NCBI RefSeq assembly: GCF_018614975.1
Contig: NZ_JAGGNR010000008.1
Location: 124,001 to 188,000 of the forward strand
Source: Paenibacillus polymyxa
GTDB taxonomy: Bacteria > Bacillota > Bacilli > Paenibacillales > Paenibacillaceae
Direction of reading: 5' to 3'
DNA: 64,000 nucleotides
Made by a program: the position numbers and the translations under genes
Part shown: piece after piece, positions 19,101 to 27,360 of the stretch
Numbering within the stretch: position 1 is the first letter of the stretch
Layout of the letters: every line of letters starts with the position of its first letter
Notes under the pieces: model-generated
Databases searched by the model: none
What the model was told of the DNA's origin: nothing
What the model saw: only the letters and a program-made list of their open reading frames with translations

Positions 19101-19900
19101 GCGGGCAGTAACACATCTTTGGTGATAATTCGGTTCGGGAATGACAAGTACTTGTCTGCCGCAAGCTTCACAATCGCTTCATCTGTCAGTGATTCACACA
19201 TGACTTCAATAACTTCATCCATGGTAAGAGCTGCTTGATAGATCCGAAAGTCGGATAACGAACCTCCAAAATCCGCATCAGCTGCATACTGGGAACGTCC
19301 AATATAATTCTGACTATAATTCTCAGGATCGGTGAAAGAACCAAACCATTCGCGCAGTTTGGCATAGTTGCCGCTCGACGTCTGACTGATCGAACCGTCT
19401 GCCGCCTTCTCCCCGTTCACATACACAATTGGACCCGCACTGCTGAGCGTCCCCCCTTGGCTGCCTGCCACGGAAAGTGCGATATGCATCCATTCTCCAC
19501 TTGCAACTCCTCGACTTGGGTGGACAACCAGATTATCACCAGCATATAACGTACCCAGGAGCTGACGTGTCAGAAACAAATATGGCCCCTTCTCCCCTTT
19601 ACCAAAGTCAAAAATGCGCTCCCACACATTAGACCCCTTACCGAGAAACACCCACGTTGCAATCGTAATTCCTGTGTTATCGCTTACATCCCTAAGCAGA
19701 TTCGAGGGTAATTGCAGATAAGAAGTTCCATTCGCTCCCCCGTTGAAAGTCACCGCCGATCTACCTTTTACTTCCGATACCCCAGGCAGGATCTCACCTT
19801 TGGCTATACCATCATGTCCCTTACCGGAGCTGTCCTTCCCAATCTGAACGGTATCTTCAAACGTGTATTGTGCGATTAATTGATTTTGATATGTACTCAT
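16163..19900 (-). CDS. Multimodular GH51 alpha-L-arabinofuranosidase, no signal peptide
   Basis: A 1245-residue enzyme releasing arabinofuranose from arabinan or arabinoxylan. Modules in order: LamG-type concanavalin fold (residues ~8-225, ending YQAALTMDEVIEVM), atrophied bacterial Ig-like domain (~260-325, VQWSSSNPEVLSENGEVQ), a carbohydrate-binding jelly roll inserted in the GH51 N-terminal part (~365-535), the GH51 barrel with LRFPGGCISEGSFIW, acid/base E715 in GVGNENWGTE and nucleophile E847 in VFVGEYAST, then a second jelly-roll-like segment (~1000-1160) and a C-terminal beta-sandwich. The start at ATG 19900 follows a perfect AGGAGG; a longer reading to 19987 adds no signal sequence either. 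It diverges from the secreted GH43 gene, with a cre-like site between. Confidence 0.9.
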   Translation of the reverse strand: MSTYQNQLIAQYTFEDTVQIGKDSSGKGHDGIAKGEILPGVSEVKGRSAVTFNGGANGTSYLQLPSNLLRDVSDNTGITIATWVFLGKGSNVWERIFDFGKGEKGPYLFLTRQLLGTLYAGDNLVVHPSRGVASGEWMHIALSVAGSQGGTLSSAGPIVYVNGEKAADGSISQTSSGNYAKLREWFGSFTDPENYSQNYIGRSQYAADADFGGSLSDFRIYQAALTMDEVIEVMCESLTDEAIVKLAADKYLSFPNRIITKDVLLPADLLGGKVTVQWSSSNPEVLSENGEVQAITSGQEVTLCALLNRGASELSQRFEVSVVPAHLPPYTVTIHGDQKVADISEVMYGLFYEDINNAADGGIYAELVQNRSFESFAFDTYSHDSGECGCSTGRNREPLFAWSGDTGKMLVQHTDGLNVHFNVEDPEVNAYYVTVQNGATIRNRGFSDSNQHCAMSIKQGELYDFTVWAKAESAGTITVQLQDGSEISISDSVMLHVEGGNTWKKYGLTVNGAETALGQLVLTFTGDISIDMVSLVPQNVWGADPTEEGISATPHANYTGNPNYRLRKDLIQALADLHPKFLRFPGGCISEGSFIWDNVYDWKDSVGPVELRKENYNVWGYMMTMGLGYMEYFQLAEDLNAAPVPVMACGVLCQARSDYAHPAGGALRDYYIRNFTDLIDFALSTDIEHNEWAAVRSQMGHPEPFDLRYLGVGNENWGTEFFANFEVFKRSIDEYMKRNYPDHELHIISTVGAQADDDAYQEGWKFLSGNLTGSAQVAFADGTEVTEETVTWYENQDNYMDTIADEHYYRSNEYLLNNVDRYNYYDRAYHEDGSIDWKETSKVFVGEYASTDKNTLAGAVAEAAIMTGFENNADVVRLAAYAPLFNKVLTDGTYRWTPDCIWFDDETVWYTPNYYVQQLFAKYVGDQVLETSFSTYSKGKPLNLIPRGGIEIATGHADIVVKRVTVTSNEDGTVLLDEDFRECSEPSDVWNQIPGSEGYTLTAGKGLTLNAQASGLNGLYLLNDDWTNYKVHVEAERISGEDGFYIGVGLTDISPENKDVIEYAISYGGNATGVKVYKQGIEGYTLGDYSSSSAAGNLRAANYEPLENGTNYTITVNYGGDTGKNLVCSYTDGRNASKVLDYKLEAYNREVFHSVTKDAGHVYVKLVNADGVDKSTRICLQDLKVDASARLITLTGEDHLVHIPNVNQKNDEKVVPQEQEIQLDGDSAIVGLPAHSVNVLIMNLL

Positions 19901-20173
19901 GTTTTTACCTCCTATGTAGTTGGGAATTGTCAGTTCACGCTTTTGATTCGTATTAATATAAAATGATTGATGAATAGTTAAACACATTTCTTAAACGTAA
20001 TAATATCGCATCATAGTTCCCCATTTCAATCCTAAATTTGAGAAAGATGACTGGTTTATTTGAATGTAATGACCCTTATCAGCTCTTCCCGTCTCTCTTT
20101 ATTTATTCATTTTAGTCTTATTAGCATTACATTTATGGTTTACAAACATATAAATCAATTGATAATATAACAA

Positions 20174-20188
20174 ATGAAAGCGCTTGAT
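20174..20188. promoter_or_regulatory. cre-like site between GH51 and GH43 genes
   Basis: ATGAAAGCGCTTGAT matches the core of the CcpA cre consensus (TGAAAGCGCTT), with deviation at the 3' end. The 385-bp intergenic region (19901-20285) is otherwise AT-rich. It also holds an unused-looking AAAGGAGGT at 20202-20210, which is 18 bases or more from any ATG. Confidence 0.5.
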
Positions 20189-20285
20189 ATATTAAGTCAG
20201 TCAAAGGAGGTCTGCCGAACCTTATATCATGTGTTGCCAAGTATCGGTTAATTTTTCATTCCGGGAAATAGGAAAGGGGAAACGT

Positions 20286-22703
20286 ATGAAACGTTATTGG
20301 GTACGCGTACTTAATATTTCTGTACTAAGCACCACATTACTTACTGCAACAACTTTGGCACCGGTCTCGGTGTTCGCAAATGGTTCAGGGGCAACCGTGG
20401 GTAACTCGCAGACTTCCACCACACCTATCGCAAATCCTGCTCCATCATTCAAAAATGTTTCCGTTCATGACCCATCTGTCATTAAGGTGGATGATACGTT
20501 TTATATTTTTGGTTCACATCTGCAAGTAGCTAAATCCAAAGACTTTTTGAACTGGGATCTCGTCGCATCGGGTGTTACGGATAACAACCCTGTTGTCCCC
20601 AATGTAACCAAGGAATTCGCTGAAGCGTTGGAATGGGCGCAGACGGATACGTTATGGGCGGCAGATGTCATTCAGCTCGCGGACGGCAAATTTCATATGT
20701 ACTACAATGCTTGTAAAGGGGACTCTCCGCGATCAGCGCTTGGCATTGCTGTCGCAGACCATATTGAAGGCCCTTATAAGGATCAGGGTATTCTATTGAA
20801 ATCCGGCATGTGGGATCAGATCAGTGAGGATGGCACCATTTACGATGCAACGATTCATCCCAATGTGGTCGATCCTGATGTCTTTTATGATAAAAACGGC
20901 AAGTTATGGATGGTGTATGGCTCGTATTCCGGAGGAATTTTCATTTTGGAGATGGATGCGACAACTGGCAAACCGCTGCCGAATCAAGGTTATGGCAAGA
21001 AACTGACCGGAGGCAACCATAGTCGTATTGAAGCCCCTTATATGCTCTACAGTCCCGAAACCGATTATTATTATCTGTACCTGTCTTACGGCGGACTGGG
21101 TGCTGACGGAGGATATAACATACGTGTAGCTCGCTCCCAAACACCGGATGGGCCTTTCCTCGATGCCGAAGGAAACGATATGATCAACGTGAAGGCGGAC
21201 AAGGATAAACCATTGTTTGACGATCGTTCGATTGAGCCTTTTGGAGTCAAATTAATGGGAAACTTCCTGTTCGAGAGACAGCTCGGCGATCCGGGTACAG
21301 GTGTGGGGACCGGCTATGTATCACCAGGACATAACTCTGCTTACGTTGATGAGGAGACCGGCAAACAATATCTCATCTTCCATTCCCGTTTTCCGGGGCG
21401 TGGTGAAGAACATGAAGTTCGCGTACATGAGATGCATATGAATGCGGATGGGTGGCCTGTTGTTTCTCCGTATCGTTATGCGGCCTTGGAAGAGAACACC
21501 ACGCAACTGACAACTCAGGATATCGCTGGTAAGTACCAATGGGTGAATCATGGTAAGGACATCACAGCAGACATCAAGCCATCCCAGACGGTTCAGTTCA
21601 CAGCAGATGGGCAGATTCATGGTGCCGTGACAGGGACATGGAGTCTTGGTGCAGACAACAAGGTTCAGATCACAGCGAATAACGTTGTGTACAAAGGCGT
21701 TTTCACACATGAATGGAATTCGGAATCTCAAAGTACGGTTCTGACCTTTAGCGCTCTCTCCTCCTCCGGGATAGCCGTCTGGGGAAGTCAAGGTGTTGAA
21801 CGGAGTGATCAGAACATTGTAGATGCGGTGAAAGAGGATCTGAGCATTAGCAATACGGATCATGTGTTCTTCAATCTATCTCTGCCAACCAAGGGAACAA
21901 GTGATGCAGACATTACGTGGAAAAGCTCCAATACTTCGGCTCTGTCCGCTACAGGGGTAGTACAGCGACCACGCGCTGGTAAGGGGGATGCCAAAGTGAA
22001 ATTAACCGCCACCATTCGTAAAGGAACTGCTGTAAGCTCCAAAACGTTTAACGTTATCATTCCACAGCAAGCGGTAAGCCCATTGCTCGGGGAGTATACT
22101 TTTGAACACAAGAAACTTGCCAAAGTCGCACAGGATTACAGTAAAAACGGATATCACGGACAAGCCTTTAACGTGGTCAGTTCTGCTGCTGGTGGCAAAA
22201 ATCAGGCTGCTACATTTAACGGTATCGACAGTTACATTCAGTTACCTGGTCTCATTACAGATACAACAGATTTCACGTTTAGCGCCTGGGTCAATTGGGA
22301 CGGTGACGGGTCCTGGCAGCGTATTTTCGACTTTGGAAATGGCTTGACCAGACACATGTTCCTTACTCCATCCCAGCATAATGGAGCATTACAATTCACC
22401 ATTCATAATGAGGGTCGGGATCAGAGCCTGATTGCTGCAGCTCCACTACCTTCCAAAAAGTGGGTTCATGTGGCTGTAACCCTTCAGGGTGATGTAGGGA
22501 CTCTATATGTAAATGGCACATCGGTTGCAAGCAGCTCTGAGATTACTTTTAACCCGAAGGATCTGCAAGTGACAGAAGCTTATCTGGGCAAGAGTCGTTA
22601 TACGGATGATCCGTTCTACAAAGGCAGCTTGGATAATGTAAGAGTGTATGATAAAGCATTAACAGCCAAGGAAATCCAGCGTCAGGCCAAAGAAAAGCCT
22701 TAA
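20286..22703 (+). CDS. Secreted GH43 endo-arabinanase with Ig-like and LamG modules
   Basis: An 805-residue secreted five-blade beta-propeller enzyme. The signal peptide covers residues ~1-31 (basic start, hydrophobic core, cleavage near SVFA). GH43 catalytic residues: base D62 in VHDPSVIKV, pKa modulator D196 in NVVDPDVFYD, acid E249 in SRIEAPYMLY. The arrangement resembles B. subtilis Abn2-type arabinanases. An Ig-like domain (~545-620, ADITWKSSNTSALSATGVVQ) and a C-terminal LamG domain (~635-800, SWQRIFDFGNG) follow. Start ATG 20286 has AGGAAAGGGG six bases upstream; ATG 20229 would put 19 extra residues before the signal peptide. It likely cuts arabinan outside the cell, while the divergent GH51 enzyme completes breakdown. 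Confidence 0.9.
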   Translation: MKRYWVRVLNISVLSTTLLTATTLAPVSVFANGSGATVGNSQTSTTPIANPAPSFKNVSVHDPSVIKVDDTFYIFGSHLQVAKSKDFLNWDLVASGVTDNNPVVPNVTKEFAEALEWAQTDTLWAADVIQLADGKFHMYYNACKGDSPRSALGIAVADHIEGPYKDQGILLKSGMWDQISEDGTIYDATIHPNVVDPDVFYDKNGKLWMVYGSYSGGIFILEMDATTGKPLPNQGYGKKLTGGNHSRIEAPYMLYSPETDYYYLYLSYGGLGADGGYNIRVARSQTPDGPFLDAEGNDMINVKADKDKPLFDDRSIEPFGVKLMGNFLFERQLGDPGTGVGTGYVSPGHNSAYVDEETGKQYLIFHSRFPGRGEEHEVRVHEMHMNADGWPVVSPYRYAALEENTTQLTTQDIAGKYQWVNHGKDITADIKPSQTVQFTADGQIHGAVTGTWSLGADNKVQITANNVVYKGVFTHEWNSESQSTVLTFSALSSSGIAVWGSQGVERSDQNIVDAVKEDLSISNTDHVFFNLSLPTKGTSDADITWKSSNTSALSATGVVQRPRAGKGDAKVKLTATIRKGTAVSSKTFNVIIPQQAVSPLLGEYTFEHKKLAKVAQDYSKNGYHGQAFNVVSSAAGGKNQAATFNGIDSYIQLPGLITDTTDFTFSAWVNWDGDGSWQRIFDFGNGLTRHMFLTPSQHNGALQFTIHNEGRDQSLIAAAPLPSKKWVHVAVTLQGDVGTLYVNGTSVASSSEITFNPKDLQVTEAYLGKSRYTDDPFYKGSLDNVRVYDKALTAKEIQRQAKEKP

Positions 22704-22750
22704 CTCAGAGTCCCCTATCGCAAGCGGTTGGGCTCCATAGTGCACACATC

Positions 22751-22837
22751 AATAAAGCAGCCAATGTTTTGAACTGAACCCTTTGTTAGACATGACTAAC
22801 AAGGGAGTTGCAGTTCATTACAGCAGGCTGCTTTATT
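22751..22837. terminator. Long three-tier bidirectional hairpin terminator
   Basis: Nested arms AATAAAGCAGCC/GGCTGCTTTATT (22751-22762, 22826-22837), GAACTG/CAGTTC, and CCCTTTGTTAG/CTAACAAGGG. It lies between convergent GH43 and XRE genes. Confidence 0.75.
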
Positions 22838-22838
22838 T

Positions 22839-23393
22839 TCACTTCGAATAATGAATAACCATGCTTAACTTGATAGCCGAAGCTCCCGGATTAATATAGG
22901 CATGGGGCTTGTCTGCTCGGAAACGGATCGACTCCCCTTGGTTCAACGTATATTCTTCCGTCCCCACCCGAATCCTAACTTCCCCTTCAAAGACAGTAAT
23001 AAATTCTTCCGTTCCTTCGATGTGTGGTTCAGCACTTAAAGAAGATTCCACATCCATCTCCATCATGTACATTTCAAAGCGACGTCCTTCTTCAAAAGGA
23101 AAATGCGGATATATTCGAACCCTGCCCCCGTCTTCCATCAATACTTGAATATCATCCCCCGTTACAACGGTCGTATCTGACTTTGGCTCGTGAATCAAAG
23201 CAGTGAAGGAGGTTTTCAGGCCATTAGCAATCTTCCATACGGTTGCAATGGATGGATTGGATTCACCACGTTCAATCTGACCAAGCATGGTCTTGCTAAT
23301 GCCAGACATTTCGGCGACCTTGTCCAGACTAAGTTTTCTTTGTTCCCTAAGCTGTTTCAGGTTCTGAGCAAGAATACGATTAATGTTTTTCAA
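22839..23393 (-). CDS. XRE-family regulator with cupin sensor domain
   Basis: A 184-residue regulator. The N-terminal XRE helix-turn-helix spans residues ~10-65 (LKQLREQRKLSLDKVAEMSG, then QIERGESNPSIATVWKIA). The C-terminal cupin_2 barrel (~110-180) contains PHIEGTEEFITVFEGEVRIR and GESIRFRADKPHAY. This architecture is common in repressors of small-molecule exporters or amino-acid genes. It is divergent from a LysE-family exporter, and the shared 129-bp gap carries two TATAACGTAC direct repeats, the probable binding sites. The effector is unknown, likely an amino acid or amine bound in the cupin. Confidence 0.9.
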   Translation of the reverse strand: MKNINRILAQNLKQLREQRKLSLDKVAEMSGISKTMLGQIERGESNPSIATVWKIANGLKTSFTALIHEPKSDTTVVTGDDIQVLMEDGGRVRIYPHFPFEEGRRFEMYMMEMDVESSLSAEPHIEGTEEFITVFEGEVRIRVGTEEYTLNQGESIRFRADKPHAYINPGASAIKLSMVIHYSK

Positions 23394-23430
23394 AATCCAT
23401 CCTCCTCATTTTATAATTATGTTGTGCTAT

Positions 23431-23477
23431 ATAACGTACGTGTTGTACAATAATAAAGACCATACGCTATAACGTAC
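23431..23477. promoter_or_regulatory. Direct repeats in XRE/LysE divergent promoter
   Basis: TATAACGTAC occurs at 23431-23440 and again at 23468-23477, with 37 bases between repeat starts. They lie midway between the two divergent genes and are candidate operators for the XRE-cupin protein. Confidence 0.5.
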
Positions 23478-23522
23478 ATTTTAAGTCATTATATCACACA
23501 ACCAAGAAAACGTGGAGGAACC

Positions 23523-24104
23523 ATGAACATTATACCTTTAGTGACATATGCAATCATCGCTTCATTTACACCCGGACCCAACAACATCATTTCCATGACG
23601 CATGCCAGAAATCAGGGTTTCCGCAAGACCCTTCCATTTATTAGTGGAGTTGCAGCCGGCTGCCTGCTAATCATGTTTCTGTCCAGTTATTTCAACCTTA
23701 TTCTTCATCAATATATTCCCAGGATCACACCCGTATTAAACGTGTTAGGATGTGTGTACATGCTCTATCTGGCGCTCAAAATCATGCGAAGTAAACCTGC
23801 AGATTCGCAAGAAAACAAGGTCACTCATTATTCATTTCTATTTGGGTTCACTCTGCAATTCATTAATCCCAAAGTCATCCTGTATGGACTTACGGCCATT
23901 TCCGTTTTTGTTCTGCCTCTTGGGCAGTCCCATGTTCAATTAATTGTGTTTTCCTTACTGCTCACCTTCATCGGCATTAGTGCCAACATGACCTGGGCGT
24001 TCGGTGGCATGTTATTCCAGAGCTTTCTATTAAGATACGAGCGTCCTGTTAATATCGTCATGGGTATGTTGTTAATTTACAGTGCACTATCCATTCTGAT
24101 GTAA
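23523..24104 (+). CDS. LysE/RhtB-family amino-acid exporter
   Basis: A 193-residue membrane protein with six predicted helices. The family signature is near the start, ASFTPGPNNIISMTHARNQG, followed by GVAAGCLLIMF. The RhtB/LysE family exports amino acids and derivatives such as lysine, threonine, homoserine lactone or cysteine-pathway intermediates. GTGGAGG lies just before ATG 23523. Pairing with a divergent XRE-cupin regulator implies induction by the exported compound (inference). It ends at a clear bidirectional terminator. Confidence 0.9.
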   Translation: MNIIPLVTYAIIASFTPGPNNIISMTHARNQGFRKTLPFISGVAAGCLLIMFLSSYFNLILHQYIPRITPVLNVLGCVYMLYLALKIMRSKPADSQENKVTHYSFLFGFTLQFINPKVILYGLTAISVFVLPLGQSHVQLIVFSLLLTFIGISANMTWAFGGMLFQSFLLRYERPVNIVMGMLLIYSALSILM

Positions 24105-24114
24105 AATGCAATAG

Positions 24115-24157
24115 AAAAAGCGTCCACTCAATTGATGAGCTGAACGCTTTTATTTTT
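24115..24157. terminator. Bidirectional terminator between lysE-like and metallo-hydrolase genes
   Basis: AAAAGCGT (24116-24123) pairs with ACGCTTTT (24144-24151), with inner CTCA/TGAG arms, followed by ATTTTTT. Confidence 0.8.
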
Positions 24158-25135
24158 TCATCCTAATTCCGGTCTCCACCAAGGATGTGTAGGGTAATCC
24201 TCCGTATGAAGTACAACCCTCTCGCCGATTTTGGGAGTTGCAATCTTAACGTTCAAAGCATGTGCAGCCTTCGTAATTCGTTCGACTGGTTCATTCCAGG
24301 CATGATAGGCCAGCGTAAATGCGGCCCAATGAATCGGGATAAGCAACTTACCCCCTACATCCAAATGCGCTTGCACCGTTTCTTCCGGCATCATGTGAAT
24401 GTTGGACCACCGCTCGTCATATTGCCCACATTCCATCAAGGTGAGGTCAAATGGACCGTATTTACTGCCAATCTCCTTGAAATGAGGACCATATCCGCTA
24501 TCTCCACTAAAGAACACCTTTGTATGTTGTCCAGCGATGACCCACGAACACCATAAGGTAGAATTACGGTCGAATAATCCTCTGCCCGAGAAATGTCTTG
24601 CTGGCGTGCAAGCCAATGTTAGACCTTTGAACGATAACTCATCCCACCAGTTATGCTCAGTAATCTGTTCCGAAGGCACACCCAGTTGAATCAGTCGACG
24701 ACGGACGCCAAGTGGCACGATAAATCGCTTTGTTTTATCCTTCAATCTGCGGATGGAGTCATAGTCCAGATGATCATAATGGTCATGCGATATAATGATT
24801 GCATCTAGCGTTGGGAAATCCTCCGGTTGAATTGGTAGATTCGTGCTGTAACGTTTGGTACCCGCCCAGGATACGGGGGATGGACGATTACCCAGCATCG
24901 GATCAAAGAGTAATCTGTGCCCTTCAGTTTCAAGCAAAAAAGCCGAATGTCCGAACCATGTAACCTGTGGATTATCAGATGCACTGAATGATTCAGCAGG
25001 TTCACATATCTCCATCGGCATCGTGCCCGATGGCCTCCGCTCTACACCTCCACGCATGGAATCTCGCAATATACTGATCAAGGACTTGAAGTTCATTCCA
25101 GCTGATGTCGGGAGCTGATTTTCGTATTTTGTCAT
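24158..25135 (-). CDS. MBL-fold metallo-hydrolase (NAPE-PLD/RomA-like)
   Basis: A 325-residue binuclear metal hydrolase of the lactamase_B_2 type. Metal ligands are visible: HDHYDHLD at 117-124 (H117, H119, D121, H122), H181 in PARHFSGRG, D212 in FFSGDSGYG and H269 in IPIHWAAF. The N-terminal ~55 residues form a short extension without a signal peptide. Closest named relatives that I recall are N-acyl-phosphatidylethanolamine phospholipase D-like proteins and RomA-like proteins; the bacterial substrate is generally unknown. It is monocistronic, transcribed towards the LysE gene's terminator and divergent from the alpha/beta hydrolase. Confidence 0.85.
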   Translation of the reverse strand: MTKYENQLPTSAGMNFKSLISILRDSMRGGVERRPSGTMPMEICEPAESFSASDNPQVTWFGHSAFLLETEGHRLLFDPMLGNRPSPVSWAGTKRYSTNLPIQPEDFPTLDAIIISHDHYDHLDYDSIRRLKDKTKRFIVPLGVRRRLIQLGVPSEQITEHNWWDELSFKGLTLACTPARHFSGRGLFDRNSTLWCSWVIAGQHTKVFFSGDSGYGPHFKEIGSKYGPFDLTLMECGQYDERWSNIHMMPEETVQAHLDVGGKLLIPIHWAAFTLAYHAWNEPVERITKAAHALNVKIATPKIGERVVLHTEDYPTHPWWRPELG

Positions 25136-25334
25136 TATACATACCTTCTGTTCTATATAATCAATCTAGGTTCAATATTTGGATGAGAAATATTCATATC
25201 GTAGCTATATATTAATTCATTGGCCGTTGATATTCAATTTTCGGTTAATTAAGATAGAATTAAGAGTCTGTTTTCTCTCGTATAAGATTGGGCATATATG
25301 ATAGAGAAAATACATGGAGAGTATGTGAGAAAAC

Positions 25335-26312
25335 ATGAAGAAATGGCGTAAAAGATTAGTTAAGTTTTTGATATTCGACCTGGCGGTAGTTATTTTGCTT
25401 CTGGGTACTGGCGTGATCTACCAACAAGTGGGTTTAAGGCAGGATGCAAAAATGCTCGTACCTCCTGGAAAGCTCTACAAAGTACATGGAGACAATATGC
25501 ATCTATATACTGGCGGAGAAGGCGATGTAACAGTCGTGCTCGCCTCCGGCTGGGGGACCGCTAATCCCTATGTAGATTATTATCCATTATATGAAAAGCT
25601 TACTCCCAACACAAAATTCGCTGTATATGACCGATTTGGCTATGGATACAGTGATCAGACCGATAAGAAACGTGATGTCGATACCGTAGCTGAAGAATTA
25701 CACGAGTTGTTGCAGGTATCTGGACAGAAGCCACCTTATGTATTAGTTGGACATTCACTCGGCTCGCTGGAGACCATCCGTTTCGCACAAAAATACCCGG
25801 ATCTCGTCAAAGGTATCGTCATGATTGATGGCGGAAGCCCCGAATATTATTCGAATGACGATGACTCTTTGGCAGATACAATTGGTGGTTTTGCGAATAA
25901 ATTCCGTATCCAAACTGGACTGTTCCGCCTGTCCATGCAATCTGACTTGGTTGTCGAAACTTCCAATGCCAATCGTAATGAACTGAAACTTGTACCCGAC
26001 GATCTGAAAAAATTGGATACAACTGCATTGTTGCACAACTATGGCAATGCGAACACGTTGGATGAATTACGTGAAATAGCTGAAAATGCCAAAGTGGTTG
26101 TAGATCACAAACAAACCTTACCGTTTCCGCTCACCATACTGACGGCTGATTACCTTGGTGCAAGTGAACCCGAATGGGATAAATCACAATTAGAATTTAC
26201 GTCCTGGTCGGAACAGTCCAAACATGTAACCGTTAAGGATACCGAGCATTATATTCATCAGTATCACCCGGATCTGGTAGCCGATGAAATATTGGCTTTA
26301 GTGAAGAAGTAG
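25335..26312 (+). CDS. Membrane-anchored alpha/beta hydrolase
   Basis: A 325-residue alpha/beta hydrolase. Residues ~9-31 form one membrane helix (KFLIFDLAVVILLLGTGVIY), so the catalytic domain probably faces outside, tethered to the membrane. The oxyanion region is VLASGWGTANPY, the nucleophile is S141 in VLVGHSLGSLE, the acid is probably the Asp in ILTADYLGAS and the His is in VKDTEHYIHQYHPDL. It resembles haloperoxidase/esterase-type family members; the substrate is unknown. It is divergent from the metallo-hydrolase and ends at a strong terminator. Confidence 0.85.
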   Translation: MKKWRKRLVKFLIFDLAVVILLLGTGVIYQQVGLRQDAKMLVPPGKLYKVHGDNMHLYTGGEGDVTVVLASGWGTANPYVDYYPLYEKLTPNTKFAVYDRFGYGYSDQTDKKRDVDTVAEELHELLQVSGQKPPYVLVGHSLGSLETIRFAQKYPDLVKGIVMIDGGSPEYYSNDDDSLADTIGGFANKFRIQTGLFRLSMQSDLVVETSNANRNELKLVPDDLKKLDTTALLHNYGNANTLDELREIAENAKVVVDHKQTLPFPLTILTADYLGASEPEWDKSQLEFTSWSEQSKHVTVKDTEHYIHQYHPDLVADEILALVKK

Positions 26313-26353
26313 CTTACATTCAAACAAGTTAAGACTCCTCTATATCATGAAAG

Positions 26354-26390
26354 AAACCCCAAAGACCGTGGAGAGTCTTTGGGGTTTTTA
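26354..26390. terminator. Strong hairpin terminator after alpha/beta hydrolase
   Basis: AAACCCCAAAGAC (26354-26366) pairs perfectly with GTCTTTGGGGTTT (26375-26387), then TT. It may serve both strands, as the lipase gene converges. Confidence 0.88.
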
Positions 26391-26478
26391 GTATGAGAGT
26401 TATGCTAACGCCAATCATAGCCGTTGTGACCTGAGAACGCTGTAAGCTTGTTGTATGTTAGGATCATCTATGTAGCCT

Positions 26479-27324
26479 CTATTCTTCGTCTCCTTCCTGT
26501 TCACTGCATCCCCCAATAAATGGAACACATAATCCCGTATCAGGACAAAACCCCGGGTTATCCATGCATAACGCCTCGGTATAACCAGGATTCTGCCGGC
26601 TGAGGAATTTGAAATAGCATACAATCTCATGATTGCGAACGGGTAAACTGTTCAGCTGGAACGAGAGCGGAATCTTTGTATTCACATGACGATAAAATAG
26701 TCCGTTTTTGGTAAGTGGAGGCGGATAGGTCTTAGCTGGCAAAGTCGGAATGATGTCGTGCACATTCACTATACGAAAACTGTTTTTTACCGTTTGGTTG
26801 AAAGAGGACGCAAATTCCGGGTCTGCGACACGTGGACTGCCATATGTATACACGATCGGATGTTTAAACCTGTTGTTCACTGCAATATCCAAAGCAGTCA
26901 ATACGGCTAAAGCCCCTCCCAAGCTGTGCCCTGCAACAAACAGTCTTTTGTTCATAGAAAGCTTGTTCAATTCCTCGAACAATTTTTCTCGTGCTGATTG
27001 GTAAATACATGTAAATCCGCGATGAGTCTTTCCAACATTTCTGACAAAAGGATACGGCATTTGAAAAAGGTCCTGGTCCGACTCATTGTCCTTAAAGGTT
27101 CGGGTTCCTCTATAAATGATTACAACATTGTCTTTCGACTCCGCGATGAAGCCAAATACTTCTTGTTCCGGCTCCTCGACACCAGCAAGCGCGAGAATGT
27201 TGAATCGAAGAGTATAGCCTTGCGGCAGAACAACCTTTTCGTTCTCAAAAAGTCGGTACGCCTGATTGATCATGGCCGCAAGCAATATCGCGTCTTTGCT
27301 GCTGTACATGGTTGGATTTTCCAT
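26479..27324 (-). CDS. Class 3 lipase, catalytically complete paralog
   Basis: A 281-residue lipase_3-family protein. The nucleophile is S134 in FVAGHSLGGALAVLTALD; D190 sits in VNVHDIIPTLPA and a candidate His, H232, in RNHEIVCYF. The C-terminus is Cys-rich and distinctive: NPGFCPDTGLCVPFIGGC, then an acidic tail. There is no signal peptide, yet several cysteines hint at a metal site or disulfides. AAGGAGGGG precedes ATG 27324. It is the second gene of a two-gene operon, 36 bases downstream of a paralog that has lost its catalytic residues; the pair share about half their residues by eye. Confidence 0.88.
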   Translation of the reverse strand: MENPTMYSSKDAILLAAMINQAYRLFENEKVVLPQGYTLRFNILALAGVEEPEQEVFGFIAESKDNVVIIYRGTRTFKDNESDQDLFQMPYPFVRNVGKTHRGFTCIYQSAREKLFEELNKLSMNKRLFVAGHSLGGALAVLTALDIAVNNRFKHPIVYTYGSPRVADPEFASSFNQTVKNSFRIVNVHDIIPTLPAKTYPPPLTKNGLFYRHVNTKIPLSFQLNSLPVRNHEIVCYFKFLSRQNPGYTEALCMDNPGFCPDTGLCVPFIGGCSEQEGDEE

Positions 27325-27360
27325 AAATACAGCCCCTCCTTATATTCAAGGCTTCGAACT

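Noticed and set aside
19901-19987. N-terminal extension of the GH51 protein to 19987
   Set aside because: A perfect AGGAGG precedes ATG 19900, and the extension has neither a signal peptide nor a ribosome-binding site.
26415-26630. Minus-strand 71-codon frame beyond the lipase gene
   Set aside because: It overlaps the lipase C-terminus in another frame and lacks a ribosome-binding site.
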